From: Bradyrhizobium paxllaeri
GTDB lineage: Bacteria > Pseudomonadota > Alphaproteobacteria > Rhizobiales > Xanthobacteraceae
Assembly (NCBI RefSeq): GCF_001693515.2
Contig: NZ_CP042968.1
Span: 620,001-684,000 of the forward strand
Length of the DNA: 64,000 bases
Direction of reading: 5' to 3'
Under the pieces are notes generated by a model, which worked only from the letters and a program-made list of their open reading frames with translations, did no database searches and was not told the DNA's origin. Both the position numbers and the translations under genes were made by a program. Of the stretch, positions 36,541 to 45,420 are shown piece after piece. The stretch's first letter is position 1. Each line of letters opens with the position of its first letter.

Positions 36541-37320
36541 ATGAGTGCTTCCGACATCATCCTCAAGCTCAGCAATATCGAGAGCTATTACGGGCCGATC
36601 ATGGCCATCCGCGGCATCAGCCTGGAAGTGCCGCGCGGCCGCATCGTGACCCTGCTCGGCGCCAACGGCGCCGGCAAGACCACCGTGCTCAAGACCATCT
36701 CCGGCATTCTCGATCCCCAGAAGGGCTCGATCGAATTCCTGGGCAAGCCGATCCAGCGCATGGAGGCCGACAAGATCGTGCGGCTGGGCCTGAGCCATGT
36801 GCCGGAGGGACGCGAGGTGTTTCCGTTCCTGTCGGTGCGCGAAAACCTGATGATGGGGGCCTATCCGCGCAAGGACCGCGATGGCGTCGCCGAGGATCTC
36901 GACCGCGTCTACGGCTATTTCCCGCGGCTGAAGGAGCGCATCAACCAGCCCGCCGGGCAGCTTTCCGGCGGCGAGCAGCAGATGTTGGCGATCGGGCGGG
37001 CGCTGATGAACCGACCGACGCTGCTGCTTCTGGATGAGCCGTCGCTCGGGCTGTCGCCGATCCTGGTCAAGGAGATCTTTACCATCATCAAGCGCGTCAA
37101 CGAGGAGCAGGGCATGTCCATCCTCCTCGTCGAGCAGAACGCCAAGGTGGCGCTGGAGACGGCGCATTACGGCTATGTGCTGGAAATCGGCCGGGTCGTG
37201 ATGAACGACACCTGCGAGCGGCTGATGAATTCAAAGGACATCCAGGAGTTCTATCTCGGTGCCAAGGAAGAGGGCGCCCGCGGCGAACGACGCTGGAAAA
37301 AGAAGAAAACCTGGCGCTAG
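36541..37320 (+). CDS. livF: Branched-chain/aromatic acid ABC transporter ATPase, LivF type
   Basis: A protein of 259 residues with Walker A GANGAGKTTVLKTI, GLSHVPEGREVFPFLSVREN, signature LSGGEQQMLAIGRAL and Walker B LLLLDEPSLGLSP. Compared with standard LivF it carries about 20 extra C-terminal residues ending in a basic RRWKKKKTWR run. It lies ten bases after livG, and a palindromic repeat follows directly at its stop codon. Confidence 0.95.
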   Translation: MSASDIILKLSNIESYYGPIMAIRGISLEVPRGRIVTLLGANGAGKTTVLKTISGILDPQKGSIEFLGKPIQRMEADKIVRLGLSHVPEGREVFPFLSVRENLMMGAYPRKDRDGVAEDLDRVYGYFPRLKERINQPAGQLSGGEQQMLAIGRALMNRPTLLLLDEPSLGLSPILVKEIFTIIKRVNEEQGMSILLVEQNAKVALETAHYGYVLEIGRVVMNDTCERLMNSKDIQEFYLGAKEEGARGERRWKKKKTWR

Positions 37321-37368
37321 AGCATGATCCGGAAAAGTGGGTGCCGGTTTTCCGGCAAGATCATGCTC
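37321..37368. repeat. Palindromic repeat, family F
   Basis: AGCATGATCCGGAAAAG and the inverted CCGGCAAGATCATGCT flank a GTGGGTGCCGGTTT centre. The unit begins right after the livF stop codon and may act as an mRNA 3' hairpin. One copy was seen in this window. Confidence 0.75.
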
Positions 37369-37499
37369 AAGTTCAAAGATGTCGCAGTTAAGACCTTGGC
37401 GTTACGAAGGAATTCGAGCTAAATTCGAGCCCTGCCTCGAAAGACAAGACCGGCTCTCAAGACCGGCGGTCGAGGCAGGCGACAGAGGGAGGAAGACGC

Positions 37500-39338
37500 A
37501 TGGCCAGACCGGCAGTGCTGACGGTCGCCGACACGATCGCGAGGAGCTTTCTGAAGTCCGTGGAGGCGCGCGGCGACCGGCCGGCGATCCGCGAGAAGAA
37601 GTTCGGCATCTGGCAGCCGACCAGTTGGCGCGAGTGGCTGCAGATCTCGAAGGACATCGCCTTCGGCCTGCATGCGTCCGGTTTTCGGCCCGGCGACGTC
37701 GCCTCGATCATCGCCAACGCGGTGCCGGAATGGGTCTATGCCGACATGGGCATCCTGTGCGCCGGCGGCGTTTCCTCCGGCATCTACCCGACCGACTCCT
37801 CCTCGCAGGTCGAATATCTCATCAACGATTCCTCGACCAAGGTGATCTTCGCCGAAGACGAAGAACAGCTCGACAAGATCCTGGCCTGCCGTTCGCGCTG
37901 CCCGACGTTGCAGAAGATCGTCGTGTTCGACATGGAAGGCCTCCACGGCTTCAGCGATCCGATGGTGCTGTCGCTCGGAGAATTCATGGCGCTCGGGCGC
38001 AACCACGAGCAGGGCAACGAGGCGCTGTGGGACGAGATGATCGGAAGCCGCAACGCGAACGATCTCGCCATTCTCGTTTACACCTCCGGCACCACCGGCC
38101 CACCCAAGGGCGCGATGCATTCCAATCGCAGCGTGACGCATCAGATGCGCCACGCCAACGATCTGTTTCCGTCAAGCGACAACGAAGAGCGGCTGATATT
38201 CCTGCCGCTGTGTCATGTTGCCGAGCGGATCGGCGGCTACTACGTCTCGCTGGCGCTGGGATCGGTGATGAATTTCGCCGAGAGCCCGGAGACTGTGCCG
38301 GACAATCTGCGCGAGGTGCAGCCGACTGCCTTCCTCGCGGTGCCCAGGGTCTGGGAAAAGTTCTATTCCGGAATCACGATCGCGTTGAAGGATGCGACCA
38401 CGTTCCAGAACTGGATGTACCGCAACGCGCTCGCGATTGGCAATCGCATGACGGAGTACAGGCTGCAGGGCGACACACCGCCATTGTCGCTGCGGCTCGC
38501 CAACCGCGCCGCCTATTATCTGGTGTTCCGCAACATCCGCCGCATGCTCGGGCTCGACCGTTGCCGGCTGGCTTTTACCGGCGCGGCCCCGATCGCACCC
38601 GATCTGATCCGCTGGTATCTCGCGCTTGGCATCGACATGCGCGAGGTCTACGGCCAGACGGAAAATTGCGGTGTGGCCACCGTCATGCCGCCCGATCGCA
38701 TCAAGCTCGGCTCGGTCGGCAAGGCCGCGCCGTGGGGGGAAGTGGCGATTTCACCGCAGGGTGAAATCCTGATCCGCGGCGATTTCCTGTTCATGGGCTA
38801 CCTGAACCAGCCGGAGAAGACCGCCGAGACCATCGACGCCAAGGGATGGCTGCATACCGGCGATGTCGGCTCGATCGACAATGAGGGGTTCGTCAGGATC
38901 ACCGATCGGATGAAGGACATCATCATCACTTCGGGCGGCAAGAACATCACGCCGTCGGAGATCGAGAACCAGTTGAAGTTCTCGCCCTACGTTTCCGATG
39001 CCGTTGTGATCGGCGACAAGCGGCCGTATCTGACGTGTCTGGTCATGATCGATCAGGAGAACGTCGAGAAGTTCGCGCAGGATCACGACATCCCGTTCAC
39101 CAACTACGCCAGCCTGTGCCGTGCGCAGGAAATTCAGGACCTGATCCAGCGCGAGATCGAGGCCGTCAACGTCAACTTCGCGCGCGTCGAAACCATCAAG
39201 AAGTTCTATTTGATCGAGCGCCAGCTCACGCCCGAGGACGAGGAGCTGACGCCGACCATGAAGCTGAAGCGCAGTTTTGTGAACAAGCGCTACGCGGCCG
39301 AAATCAACGCCATGTATGGCGAGCGGGCGGTGGCGTAG
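37500..39338 (+). CDS. AMP-dependent acyl-CoA synthetase (long-chain type)
   Basis: A protein of 612 residues that activates a carboxylic acid to its CoA thioester through an acyl-adenylate. Motifs: the P-loop-like YTSGTTGPPKGAMHSN (about 200), PLCHVAERIGG, YGQTENCGV (A5 motif), GWLHTGDVGSIDNEGFVRITDR (A7/A8) and a C-terminal lysine region (PTMKLKRSFVNKRY). It has the long-chain (FadD15-like) layout rather than that of acetyl-CoA synthetase. It sits between livF and the binding-protein gene of the same transporter, so the imported compound is probably an acid made into a CoA ester on entry; this is inference. Confidence 0.93.
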   Translation: MARPAVLTVADTIARSFLKSVEARGDRPAIREKKFGIWQPTSWREWLQISKDIAFGLHASGFRPGDVASIIANAVPEWVYADMGILCAGGVSSGIYPTDSSSQVEYLINDSSTKVIFAEDEEQLDKILACRSRCPTLQKIVVFDMEGLHGFSDPMVLSLGEFMALGRNHEQGNEALWDEMIGSRNANDLAILVYTSGTTGPPKGAMHSNRSVTHQMRHANDLFPSSDNEERLIFLPLCHVAERIGGYYVSLALGSVMNFAESPETVPDNLREVQPTAFLAVPRVWEKFYSGITIALKDATTFQNWMYRNALAIGNRMTEYRLQGDTPPLSLRLANRAAYYLVFRNIRRMLGLDRCRLAFTGAAPIAPDLIRWYLALGIDMREVYGQTENCGVATVMPPDRIKLGSVGKAAPWGEVAISPQGEILIRGDFLFMGYLNQPEKTAETIDAKGWLHTGDVGSIDNEGFVRITDRMKDIIITSGGKNITPSEIENQLKFSPYVSDAVVIGDKRPYLTCLVMIDQENVEKFAQDHDIPFTNYASLCRAQEIQDLIQREIEAVNVNFARVETIKKFYLIERQLTPEDEELTPTMKLKRSFVNKRYAAEINAMYGERAVA

Positions 39339-39430
39339 ACGGAGATTGGGACCAAAATATTTGAAAACGGCGAAGGACTGAGAAGGCCCCACCCTTCGCT
39401 CAACACGGGCCAAACGAAGAGGAGACTGTA

Positions 39431-40630
39431 ATGTCGAAATCGTTGAAGGTGCTTGGCCTTGCGGTAAGCGCCCTTGCGCTGACCCAATTGCCGGCCGCAG
39501 CCCAGACCAAGGTTACCGATCAAGGCATCTCGGCGGGCGAGATCGTCGTCGGCACCCATCAGGATCTGTCCGGCCCGATCAAGTTCTGGGGCGTTCCGGT
39601 ATCCAACGGCATGAAGATGGCGACCGAGGAAATCAACGCCGCCGGCGGCATCCATGGCCGCAAGATCAAGCTGGTCCTTGAAGACAGCGGCTACGATCCG
39701 AAGCGCGCCGTGCTGGCGTCGCAGAAGATGGTCGAGCGCGACAAGGTTTTCGCCATGGTCGGTGCGATGGGCTCGCCCACCGTGCTTGCCGCGCAGGACA
39801 TCCTGTTCGATGCCGGCGTGCTGCAGCTTTTCCCGCTGACGGCGGCCGAATTCACCTACAAGTTCGATCCGGCCAAGCCGCAGGAACGGCTGAAATTCAG
39901 CAACATCCTGCCCTATGTCGAGAGCACCCGCGCTGGGCTCAAATACATGATGGAGCTGAAGAACTTCAAGAAGCCCTGCATCATGTACCAGGACGACGAG
40001 TACGGCAAGAACGTGCTCGACGGCTTCAACCAGCAGCTCGAAGTGATGAAGGTGAAGCCCGCCTCGATCACGAGCTACAAGCGCGGTGCGTCCGACTTCA
40101 GCGCGCAGGTCGCCAAGATGAAATCCGACGGCTGCGACATGGTCCTGCTCGGCGCGGTGATTCGCGAGCCGATCGGGGTGATGAGCGAGGCCAAGAAGCT
40201 CGGCTGGGACGTGACCTTCCTCGGCGCCACGCCCGTCAACGTGCTGGAAGTGCCCGCACTTGGCAAGGAAGCGGTCGAAGGGCTCTATTCCATCTCGGGC
40301 TTCGAAATCCCGTACGAGGACACGGCCAAGGGCAAGGTCAAGGAGTGGCTCGCCAACTACAAGAAGATGTTCGGCAGCGACGCCAACACCCAGGCGATCA
40401 TCGGCTACAACGCGGTGATGACGTTCGCGCATTATGCCAACAAGGCTGGCAAGGATCTCACTGGCCAGAAGATGCTCGACTCGCTGGAGTCCGGCGACAA
40501 GTTCCAGGATATCTTCAATTCGCCGCCGACCGTGTTCTCGAAGACCAACCATCTCGCCACCACCATCACCCAGGTCCAGCAGGTCAAGAACGGCCGCTGG
40601 GTGCTGGTCAAGGAGGGCCTGATGTTCTGA
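39431..40630 (+). CDS. Branched-chain/aromatic acid-type solute-binding protein
   Basis: Periplasmic Peripla_BP_6 protein of 399 residues. A signal peptide (MSKSLKVLGLAVSALALTQLPAAAQ) is followed by ISAGEIVVGTHQDLSGPIKFWG, INAAGGIHGRKIKLVLEDSGYDPKRAV and VGAMGSPTVLAAQDIL. It ends the liv cluster and is followed by a strong terminator. The length and ligand-pocket region are closer to binding proteins for aromatic acids or hydrophobic compounds than to LivJ, in line with the CoA ligase next door. Confidence 0.93.
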   Translation: MSKSLKVLGLAVSALALTQLPAAAQTKVTDQGISAGEIVVGTHQDLSGPIKFWGVPVSNGMKMATEEINAAGGIHGRKIKLVLEDSGYDPKRAVLASQKMVERDKVFAMVGAMGSPTVLAAQDILFDAGVLQLFPLTAAEFTYKFDPAKPQERLKFSNILPYVESTRAGLKYMMELKNFKKPCIMYQDDEYGKNVLDGFNQQLEVMKVKPASITSYKRGASDFSAQVAKMKSDGCDMVLLGAVIREPIGVMSEAKKLGWDVTFLGATPVNVLEVPALGKEAVEGLYSISGFEIPYEDTAKGKVKEWLANYKKMFGSDANTQAIIGYNAVMTFAHYANKAGKDLTGQKMLDSLESGDKFQDIFNSPPTVFSKTNHLATTITQVQQVKNGRWVLVKEGLMF

Positions 40631-40669
40631 GGGAGCGCTTCGCTCCTGCTGTACAGAGCTAAATGACCA

Positions 40670-40700
40670 GGGCTGTGCGATCATCTCGCACAGCCCCTTT
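40670..40700 (+). terminator. Rho-independent-type terminator after the liv cluster
   Basis: An 11-bp perfect stem (GGGCTGTGCGA, loop TCATC, TCGCACAGCCC) is followed by CTTT, 40 bases after the binding-protein stop. A near-copy of the stem occurs at 41392-41424. Confidence 0.75.
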
Positions 40701-40737
40701 GCTTTGGATCGCGCATTCGCACTGCTAACACTTCCCA

Positions 40738-41196
40738 ATGGGCGGGCGAGCGCAGATGACGAACGGAGAGGAGCCAGCTCTGACGGGCCGAGACGCTGAC
40801 ATTTGCAACCGGATTCAACGCGAGCGCCGGGCCGGCTACACCCGATGCGGCGTCGTCGAAGGCCGGATGAGTGTTACGGAGGTCGCCCGCGCCTTTGGGC
40901 TGGCTGATGACGGCGCAATCTACCGATCGATCGGGAGCCTCGAGGCAAACAAGATCGCAACCCACGTGCTGTGTTCCGATCTCGCCTATAGCCTGGAAAT
41001 CATGAGTGTGTCCGAGGCGACCGATCTCTGGCGGCAATTCATGGCGCTGTTCGATGGGCAAGACGTTGTGTTTGTCTCGAACACTGGAGCTGAGTGCGAC
41101 TCCTGGATGCCGGCAACGCCGGCTACGTTTGACATGGGTGTTCTCGTGATAGGGACGACCAAGGCCGGTTGTCTTTGGGTTGAGGACGAGGACTGA
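40738..41196 (+). CDS. Hypothetical protein, about 150 residues
   Basis: Frame of 152 residues from ATG 40738, or 146 from ATG 40756. The middle part (GRMSVTEVARAFGLADDGAIYRSIGSLEANKIATHVLC) could form a helix-turn-helix-like segment. The end (DVVFVSNTGAECDSWMPATPATFDMGVLVIGT) looks like a mixed alpha/beta piece. I do not recognise the family. It stands alone between two near-identical hairpins. The absence of a stop over this length and a plausible protein composition support coding. Confidence 0.55.
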   Translation: MGGRAQMTNGEEPALTGRDADICNRIQRERRAGYTRCGVVEGRMSVTEVARAFGLADDGAIYRSIGSLEANKIATHVLCSDLAYSLEIMSVSEATDLWRQFMALFDGQDVVFVSNTGAECDSWMPATPATFDMGVLVIGTTKAGCLWVEDED

Positions 41197-41273
41197 CCGG
41201 GACACTATTTTCGCGCTTTGCGAGACGATCGCGCACCCCTTATTTTTGCGTTATCAGCCGTTGCCAGTATTGT

Positions 41274-41359
41274 CGTCATTGCGAGCGAAGCGAAGCAATC
41301 CATGCATCCCCGCGGGGAAAGATGGATTGCTTCGTCGCTTCGCTCCTCGCAATGACGGC
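41274..41359. repeat. Dispersed palindromic repeat, family C (short copy)
   Basis: CGTCATTGCGAGCGAAGCGA with GAAGCAATCCAT is inverted as ATGGATTGCTTCG and CTCGCAATGACG. A CCCCGCGGGG palindrome sits in the centre. Confidence 0.88.
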
Positions 41360-41391
41360 GTTTCAAGCGGAGACCGCCTACGCGACACGCA

Positions 41392-41424
41392 AGAGGGCTG
41401 CGCGATGACCTCGCACAGCCCTCT
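41392..41424. terminator. Hairpin terminator, near-copy of the 40670 hairpin
   Basis: AGAGGGCTGCGCGA, loop TGACC, TCGCACAGCCCTCT forms a stem with one C-A mismatch, then a TT tail. It lies between a plus-strand hypothetical gene and the minus-strand PQQ dehydrogenase gene and could serve either. Confidence 0.6.
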
Positions 41425-41493
41425 TTCTGGGTTCAGCCGCTGCGGTGTGAGATTCGGGCATGGCGCTTGCGCGACCATACCCGGATGACGCCG

Positions 41494-43674
41494 TCACTTC
41501 GGCCGGATCGCGTCGGCCGTGCCCTGAATGAAGGCCTGCAGCTTCGGGATATCCGCTTCCTTCAGCTTGCCGGTGAAATCGGGCATGCCGCGATCGCGGA
41601 ACGGGCCGTTGAACACGATGTCCTTCAGGTTGGTGATGGTTTCGGGCGCAACATAACCGAGGTTCCTGATGTTGCCGCCGTTGTCGACGCCGGGCACGCT
41701 GTGGCAGGCAGCGCAGGCGGCGACATAGATGGCCGTGCCTTCAGGGATATCCTTCGGGTCATACTTTACGCCCTTCAACAGGCCTTCGGTCTGGTACTTC
41801 GTGAAGGCGGGCAGCGGCGTCTTGCCGCCGAGCGCAAAGGTGTAGACCGTGCCGGGGCTACTCAACTCGGTGACCCGAATCCACTGGCCGATCACACCGC
41901 CCCAACCGACCGCGATCGACACATACTGCTGGTCGTCGATCATGTAGGTCGAAGCCGCCGCGACCACGCCGGTGCCGGTTGGGCTTTCCCAGAGTTTCTC
42001 GCCCGTCGTGGCATTGTAGGCGACGAAACGACCGTCGGCGGTGCCCTGGAATACGAGGTTGCCCGCGGTGGTGAGCGTGCCGCCATTCCACGGCGCGACG
42101 TGCTCGACGCGCCAGGCTTCCTTCTGCTTGACCGGATCCCAGGCCAGGAGACGCCCGAATGCCGGATTTTTCGGTGGCGTGGCATTCAGAGCGAAGCCGA
42201 GATTCCAACCCGTCGCGCTGGCGAATTTGCCGGGCTCAACGGCATTGTGCTTGAAGGCCTTTTCGGGCGTGAGGTTGGTAGGCACGCCCTGCGCCGGAAT
42301 ATAGGCAAGACCGGTCTGCGGATTGAACGACATCGGATGCCAGTTGTGGGCGCCGGCCGGACCGGGAATGCTGTCATAGGCTTCGTCGCTGCGCGCCTCC
42401 TTGATCTCGATCGGCCGGCCGTTGGCGTCGTAGCCGGTAGCCCAGTTCACGTCGACGAAGTTCTTGGCCGAGATGAACTTGCCGTTGGTGCGGTCGATGA
42501 CGAAGAAGAAGCCATTCTTCGGCGCGTGCAGGATCACCTTGCGCGGCGCGCCATCGATCGTGATGTCGGCCAGGATCATCGGCTGGGTCGCGGTGTAGTC
42601 CCAGTGATCGCCGGGTGTTTCCTGATAGTGCCAAGCGTACTTTCCGGTATCGGCGTTCAGCGCGACTATCGAGGACAGATAGAGGTTGTCGCCGCCGGCG
42701 GGGCTGCGAACCTTCTGGTTCCAGGGCGCGCCGTTGCCGGTGCCGATATAGACGAGGTTTAGATCAGGATCGAAGGTGATGGTGTCCCAGGCCGTGCCGC
42801 CGCCGCCGTTGACCCAGTATTTGCCGGCCGGATCCCAGGTCTTGGCCGCCGCCGCCATCGATTCATCCTCGAACGGCTTGGACGGATCGCCTGGTACTGT
42901 GAACCAGCGCCACGCCTGGTTACCGGTCTCCGCGTCGTAGGCGGTGACATAGCCGCGCACACCGAATTCCGCGCCGCCATTGCCGATCACCACCTTGCCG
43001 TTGAATACGCGCGGCGCGCCAGTGATGGTGTAAGAGTGCTCCTTGCTGACGATGGTATCTTTTTCCCAGACCACCTTGCCTGTGGCAGCATCGAGCGCAA
43101 ACAGCCGGCCGTCATAGGCGCCGAAGTAAACCTTGCCTTTCCAGAGCGCGACGCCGCGGTTGACCACGTCGCAGCAGCCCCGATAGCCCTTCTCGCGGTC
43201 GATCTTCGGATCGAAGGTCCAGATCCGCTTGCCGGTGCGGGCGTCGATGGCGTGCACCACGCTCCACGACGCAGTCTGATACATGATGCCGTCGACCACC
43301 ACCGGCGTCGCCTCGACGCCGCGGGAGGATTCGAGCGGATAACTCCATACCAGCCCGAGAGTCTTGACGTTGTCGGCGTTGATCTTGTTGAGCTTGGAAA
43401 AGCGCGTCTCGGCATAGTCGAGGCCGATAGTCGGCCAGTCGTTCGAGGTTGCGGTGTTGGCCTTGATCGATGCGCCGTCGACCGCCGAGGTGACGGCCTT
43501 GATGTGCTCGGGTGATCCCTTGGCGGGGCTCTGCGCAAGGGCTGTGCTGCAGGATAGCGTCAAGCCCAGCCCGACGACGATCGCAGCCTGTGCAAGGCGC
43601 GCCGGTCGGCGGGAAGTAGCGGCAATTTCAGGAAGCAGACGGCAAGCGGAATCAACACGCGGCGAACGTATCAT
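41494..43674 (-). CDS. PQQ-dependent alcohol dehydrogenase with C-terminal cytochrome c (quinohaemoprotein)
   Basis: Periplasmic enzyme of 726 residues that oxidises alcohols and passes electrons from pyrroloquinoline quinone to a built-in haem. An extended N-terminal leader with a hydrophobic stretch (AAIVVGLGLTLSCSTALAQ) precedes the beta-propeller: NDWPTIGLDYAETRFSKL, the adjacent-cysteine ring RGCCDVVNRGVA (about 166), and the catalytic-Asp region PGDHWDYTATQPMIL (about 354). The C-terminal domain has the haem motif CAACH (about 653) and an axial Met candidate in RGMPDFTGKL. GGAGGGA precedes the start. No PQQ-synthesis or XoxF partner genes lie nearby. The single haem makes it a type II enzyme. 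Confidence 0.94.
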   Translation of the reverse strand: MIRSPRVDSACRLLPEIAATSRRPARLAQAAIVVGLGLTLSCSTALAQSPAKGSPEHIKAVTSAVDGASIKANTATSNDWPTIGLDYAETRFSKLNKINADNVKTLGLVWSYPLESSRGVEATPVVVDGIMYQTASWSVVHAIDARTGKRIWTFDPKIDREKGYRGCCDVVNRGVALWKGKVYFGAYDGRLFALDAATGKVVWEKDTIVSKEHSYTITGAPRVFNGKVVIGNGGAEFGVRGYVTAYDAETGNQAWRWFTVPGDPSKPFEDESMAAAAKTWDPAGKYWVNGGGGTAWDTITFDPDLNLVYIGTGNGAPWNQKVRSPAGGDNLYLSSIVALNADTGKYAWHYQETPGDHWDYTATQPMILADITIDGAPRKVILHAPKNGFFFVIDRTNGKFISAKNFVDVNWATGYDANGRPIEIKEARSDEAYDSIPGPAGAHNWHPMSFNPQTGLAYIPAQGVPTNLTPEKAFKHNAVEPGKFASATGWNLGFALNATPPKNPAFGRLLAWDPVKQKEAWRVEHVAPWNGGTLTTAGNLVFQGTADGRFVAYNATTGEKLWESPTGTGVVAAASTYMIDDQQYVSIAVGWGGVIGQWIRVTELSSPGTVYTFALGGKTPLPAFTKYQTEGLLKGVKYDPKDIPEGTAIYVAACAACHSVPGVDNGGNIRNLGYVAPETITNLKDIVFNGPFRDRGMPDFTGKLKEADIPKLQAFIQGTADAIRPK

Positions 43675-43922
43675 TTCATTCCCTCCCAGTGATCTCTAGC
43701 GGATCTGATGGAATGCTATGCCGGTGAGAAGGATCGCGTCAATCAAGCCGGGGTACGAAATGCAAAAGAGAAAATTTGTCTCGTCCCGTTTTCACCGAAA
43801 CGCGCGCGCGCTGGTATACCGGCTGCAGCGCAGCATCTGCATGAAGCAGGGAAGATCAGGCAGGAAAGATCGGAAGGAAAGCAGATTGTTGTCAGTCGTC
43901 ACTGCGCAACAATTGCGCGCCG

Positions 43923-44726
43923 TCATTCAGTCAGCGCATTCATGTGATCGGTCCATGAGCCAGCCAGAGCGCTCACGACGAGTGGCGCTGCGGGATTGGT
44001 GTTCGAGGCGTCGGCGAGCAGGGGCGCATCGGCATATCGCATCACGCCGTGCTGGCCGATCACGAATGTCGGCCGGAAGTTTCTGACATCGGCGTCCTCG
44101 ACCATCGCCATGCGGCGGTTATCGAGCATCAGCCAGTGTCCATCCAGCCGCGCGGCAGCCACCGCATGATCTTCGCCGCGGATGGTATCGCGCAGCACCA
44201 CGATCCTGAGGTCGTCGGGCGAAAGGCCGGCGCGGCGTAAGGCCACGAGTTTCGCAATCGCATAATCCTCGCAGTCGCCACCACCGCGGGCGAGCGTTGC
44301 GAGCGGCGGCGTCCAGACGTCGATCTGGCCGTGCCGGGCGAGATCGCTCGCCGGCCGGATGGCGAGATTGATGGCGCGGTTGATTTCGCCAAGCCGGGCG
44401 CGGCCTTCGCGCAAGCGCGCGGCGTCGACGATGTCGAGGAATGTCAGCGCGGCCGGAGAGGCGCAGCCGTCACGGTCGCCCTCGCAGAGCGCAAGCTGCA
44501 CCATTTCGTCGTCGAGCCGGTGCTGAACGCCGAGCCATTTGTCGTGCAGTCCACCGCTGGTAAGCGCGGACACGGGAAGTCCGAACGGCTCGGCCGATCG
44601 TGTCATTGATTCCGTTGAATCGGGCTGAGGCTGCATTTCGGCGCGCAGATCGCCCGGGCCGAAACAGGCCATGCCGCACGCAATGATGCCCGCGCGCCAT
44701 GCGCGCGAAAACACTGACAACCCCAT
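43923..44726 (-). CDS. LapG-like transglutaminase-fold cysteine protease (BTLCP family)
   Basis: A protein of 267 residues with an N-terminal export signal (VFSRAWRAGIIACGMACFG). The family triad is readable: Cys in GGGDCEDYAIAKLVAL (about residue 151), His in EDHAVAAARLDGHW (about 186) and Asp in LMLDNRR. The conserved WTPPLATLARGGGDCEDYA segment is the family signature. Periplasmic LapG proteases clip surface adhesins under cyclic di-GMP control through LapD. Here a large VCBS adhesin gene starts 694 bases away on the opposite strand. No LapD gene is present in the window, and many Rhizobiales BTLCP proteins have other, unknown targets. Confidence 0.87.
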   Translation of the reverse strand: MGLSVFSRAWRAGIIACGMACFGPGDLRAEMQPQPDSTESMTRSAEPFGLPVSALTSGGLHDKWLGVQHRLDDEMVQLALCEGDRDGCASPAALTFLDIVDAARLREGRARLGEINRAINLAIRPASDLARHGQIDVWTPPLATLARGGGDCEDYAIAKLVALRRAGLSPDDLRIVVLRDTIRGEDHAVAAARLDGHWLMLDNRRMAMVEDADVRNFRPTFVIGQHGVMRYADAPLLADASNTNPAAPLVVSALAGSWTDHMNALTE

Positions 44727-45420
44727 CTGACGCCCCTTGTCCGGGCATCGGCTGGCTTGGTCTGCCCGCTCGCGACCGGATCATTTCGCAGGGGGAAAGG
44801 ATGGGCGAGGGGGCTTTTGATCTGCTTAAAACGGGGTACTCCCAGCCGCAAAGGGCGAAACAGCCTGAACGTCGCCTTGCCAGTTACAGCTAATTTTATC
44901 GATCCACTCGGGATTGGCGCTCGTCAAAGCCGATCGGTTATCAGGGGAGGCTGCGGGATACGGCGCAAAGTTTACGGTTGCGAAAGGGTCACAGCGTCAC
45001 CGAATTAACCTTGCCCGCAGGGTCGCTCGGTAGGCGATTGCAACTGTCCCGATGCCTCGAAGGGATGGCGGCTTCAATGGGAGCGGGGAGATGATCAGCC
45101 TTTAGACGGTTGTCGCTTCCCTCAGGAAGCAGCATCGCTGCGCTGCGGCAAAGATGCTGCGGCAAAGATAAAGCATTATGACGACTTATCTTTATGCCTC
45201 GGTAAGGCCGTGCCCATTTTTCAATCGGGCTGGGGCAGCTCCCGCCTTTTCCTCGCCACACTCTCGCCCGACACTTTTTCCGGACCTTTTCGGTCCTGTT
45301 GCAGACTTACCCCATATTAAGGGTATTCGCGGCGCGTGTTCTTTTGTGTTCCTTACCTGCGTGGTATGAAAACTCCGCGGGGAAATTTCATACTTCTTAA
45401 CCATTTAGATCGGTGGTCCA
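44727..45420. other. Non-coding leader region before the adhesin gene
   Basis: About 690 bases without a convincing gene. It contains an exact 14-bp tandem duplication (GCTGCGGCAAAGAT at 45142-45155 and 45156-45169), a small GGACCTTTTCGGTCC hairpin near 45281, and an 8-bp perfect inverted repeat GTATGAAA/TTTCATAC (45364-45371 and 45386-45393) that ends 27 bases before the adhesin start. The last 100 bases are richer in AT than the surroundings. A promoter for the adhesin presumably lies here, and regulation through the inverted repeat is possible. Confidence 0.5.

Noticed and set aside
41467..42762. A 431-codon open frame on the plus strand
   Set aside because: It lies wholly antisense to the PQQ dehydrogenase and has no recognisable domains; long antisense frames are expected in high-GC coding DNA.
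43675..43922. A small plus-strand frame between the PQQ dehydrogenase and the LapG-like gene
   Set aside because: It runs on antisense into the protease gene, is Arg/Ser-rich and has no ribosome-binding site.
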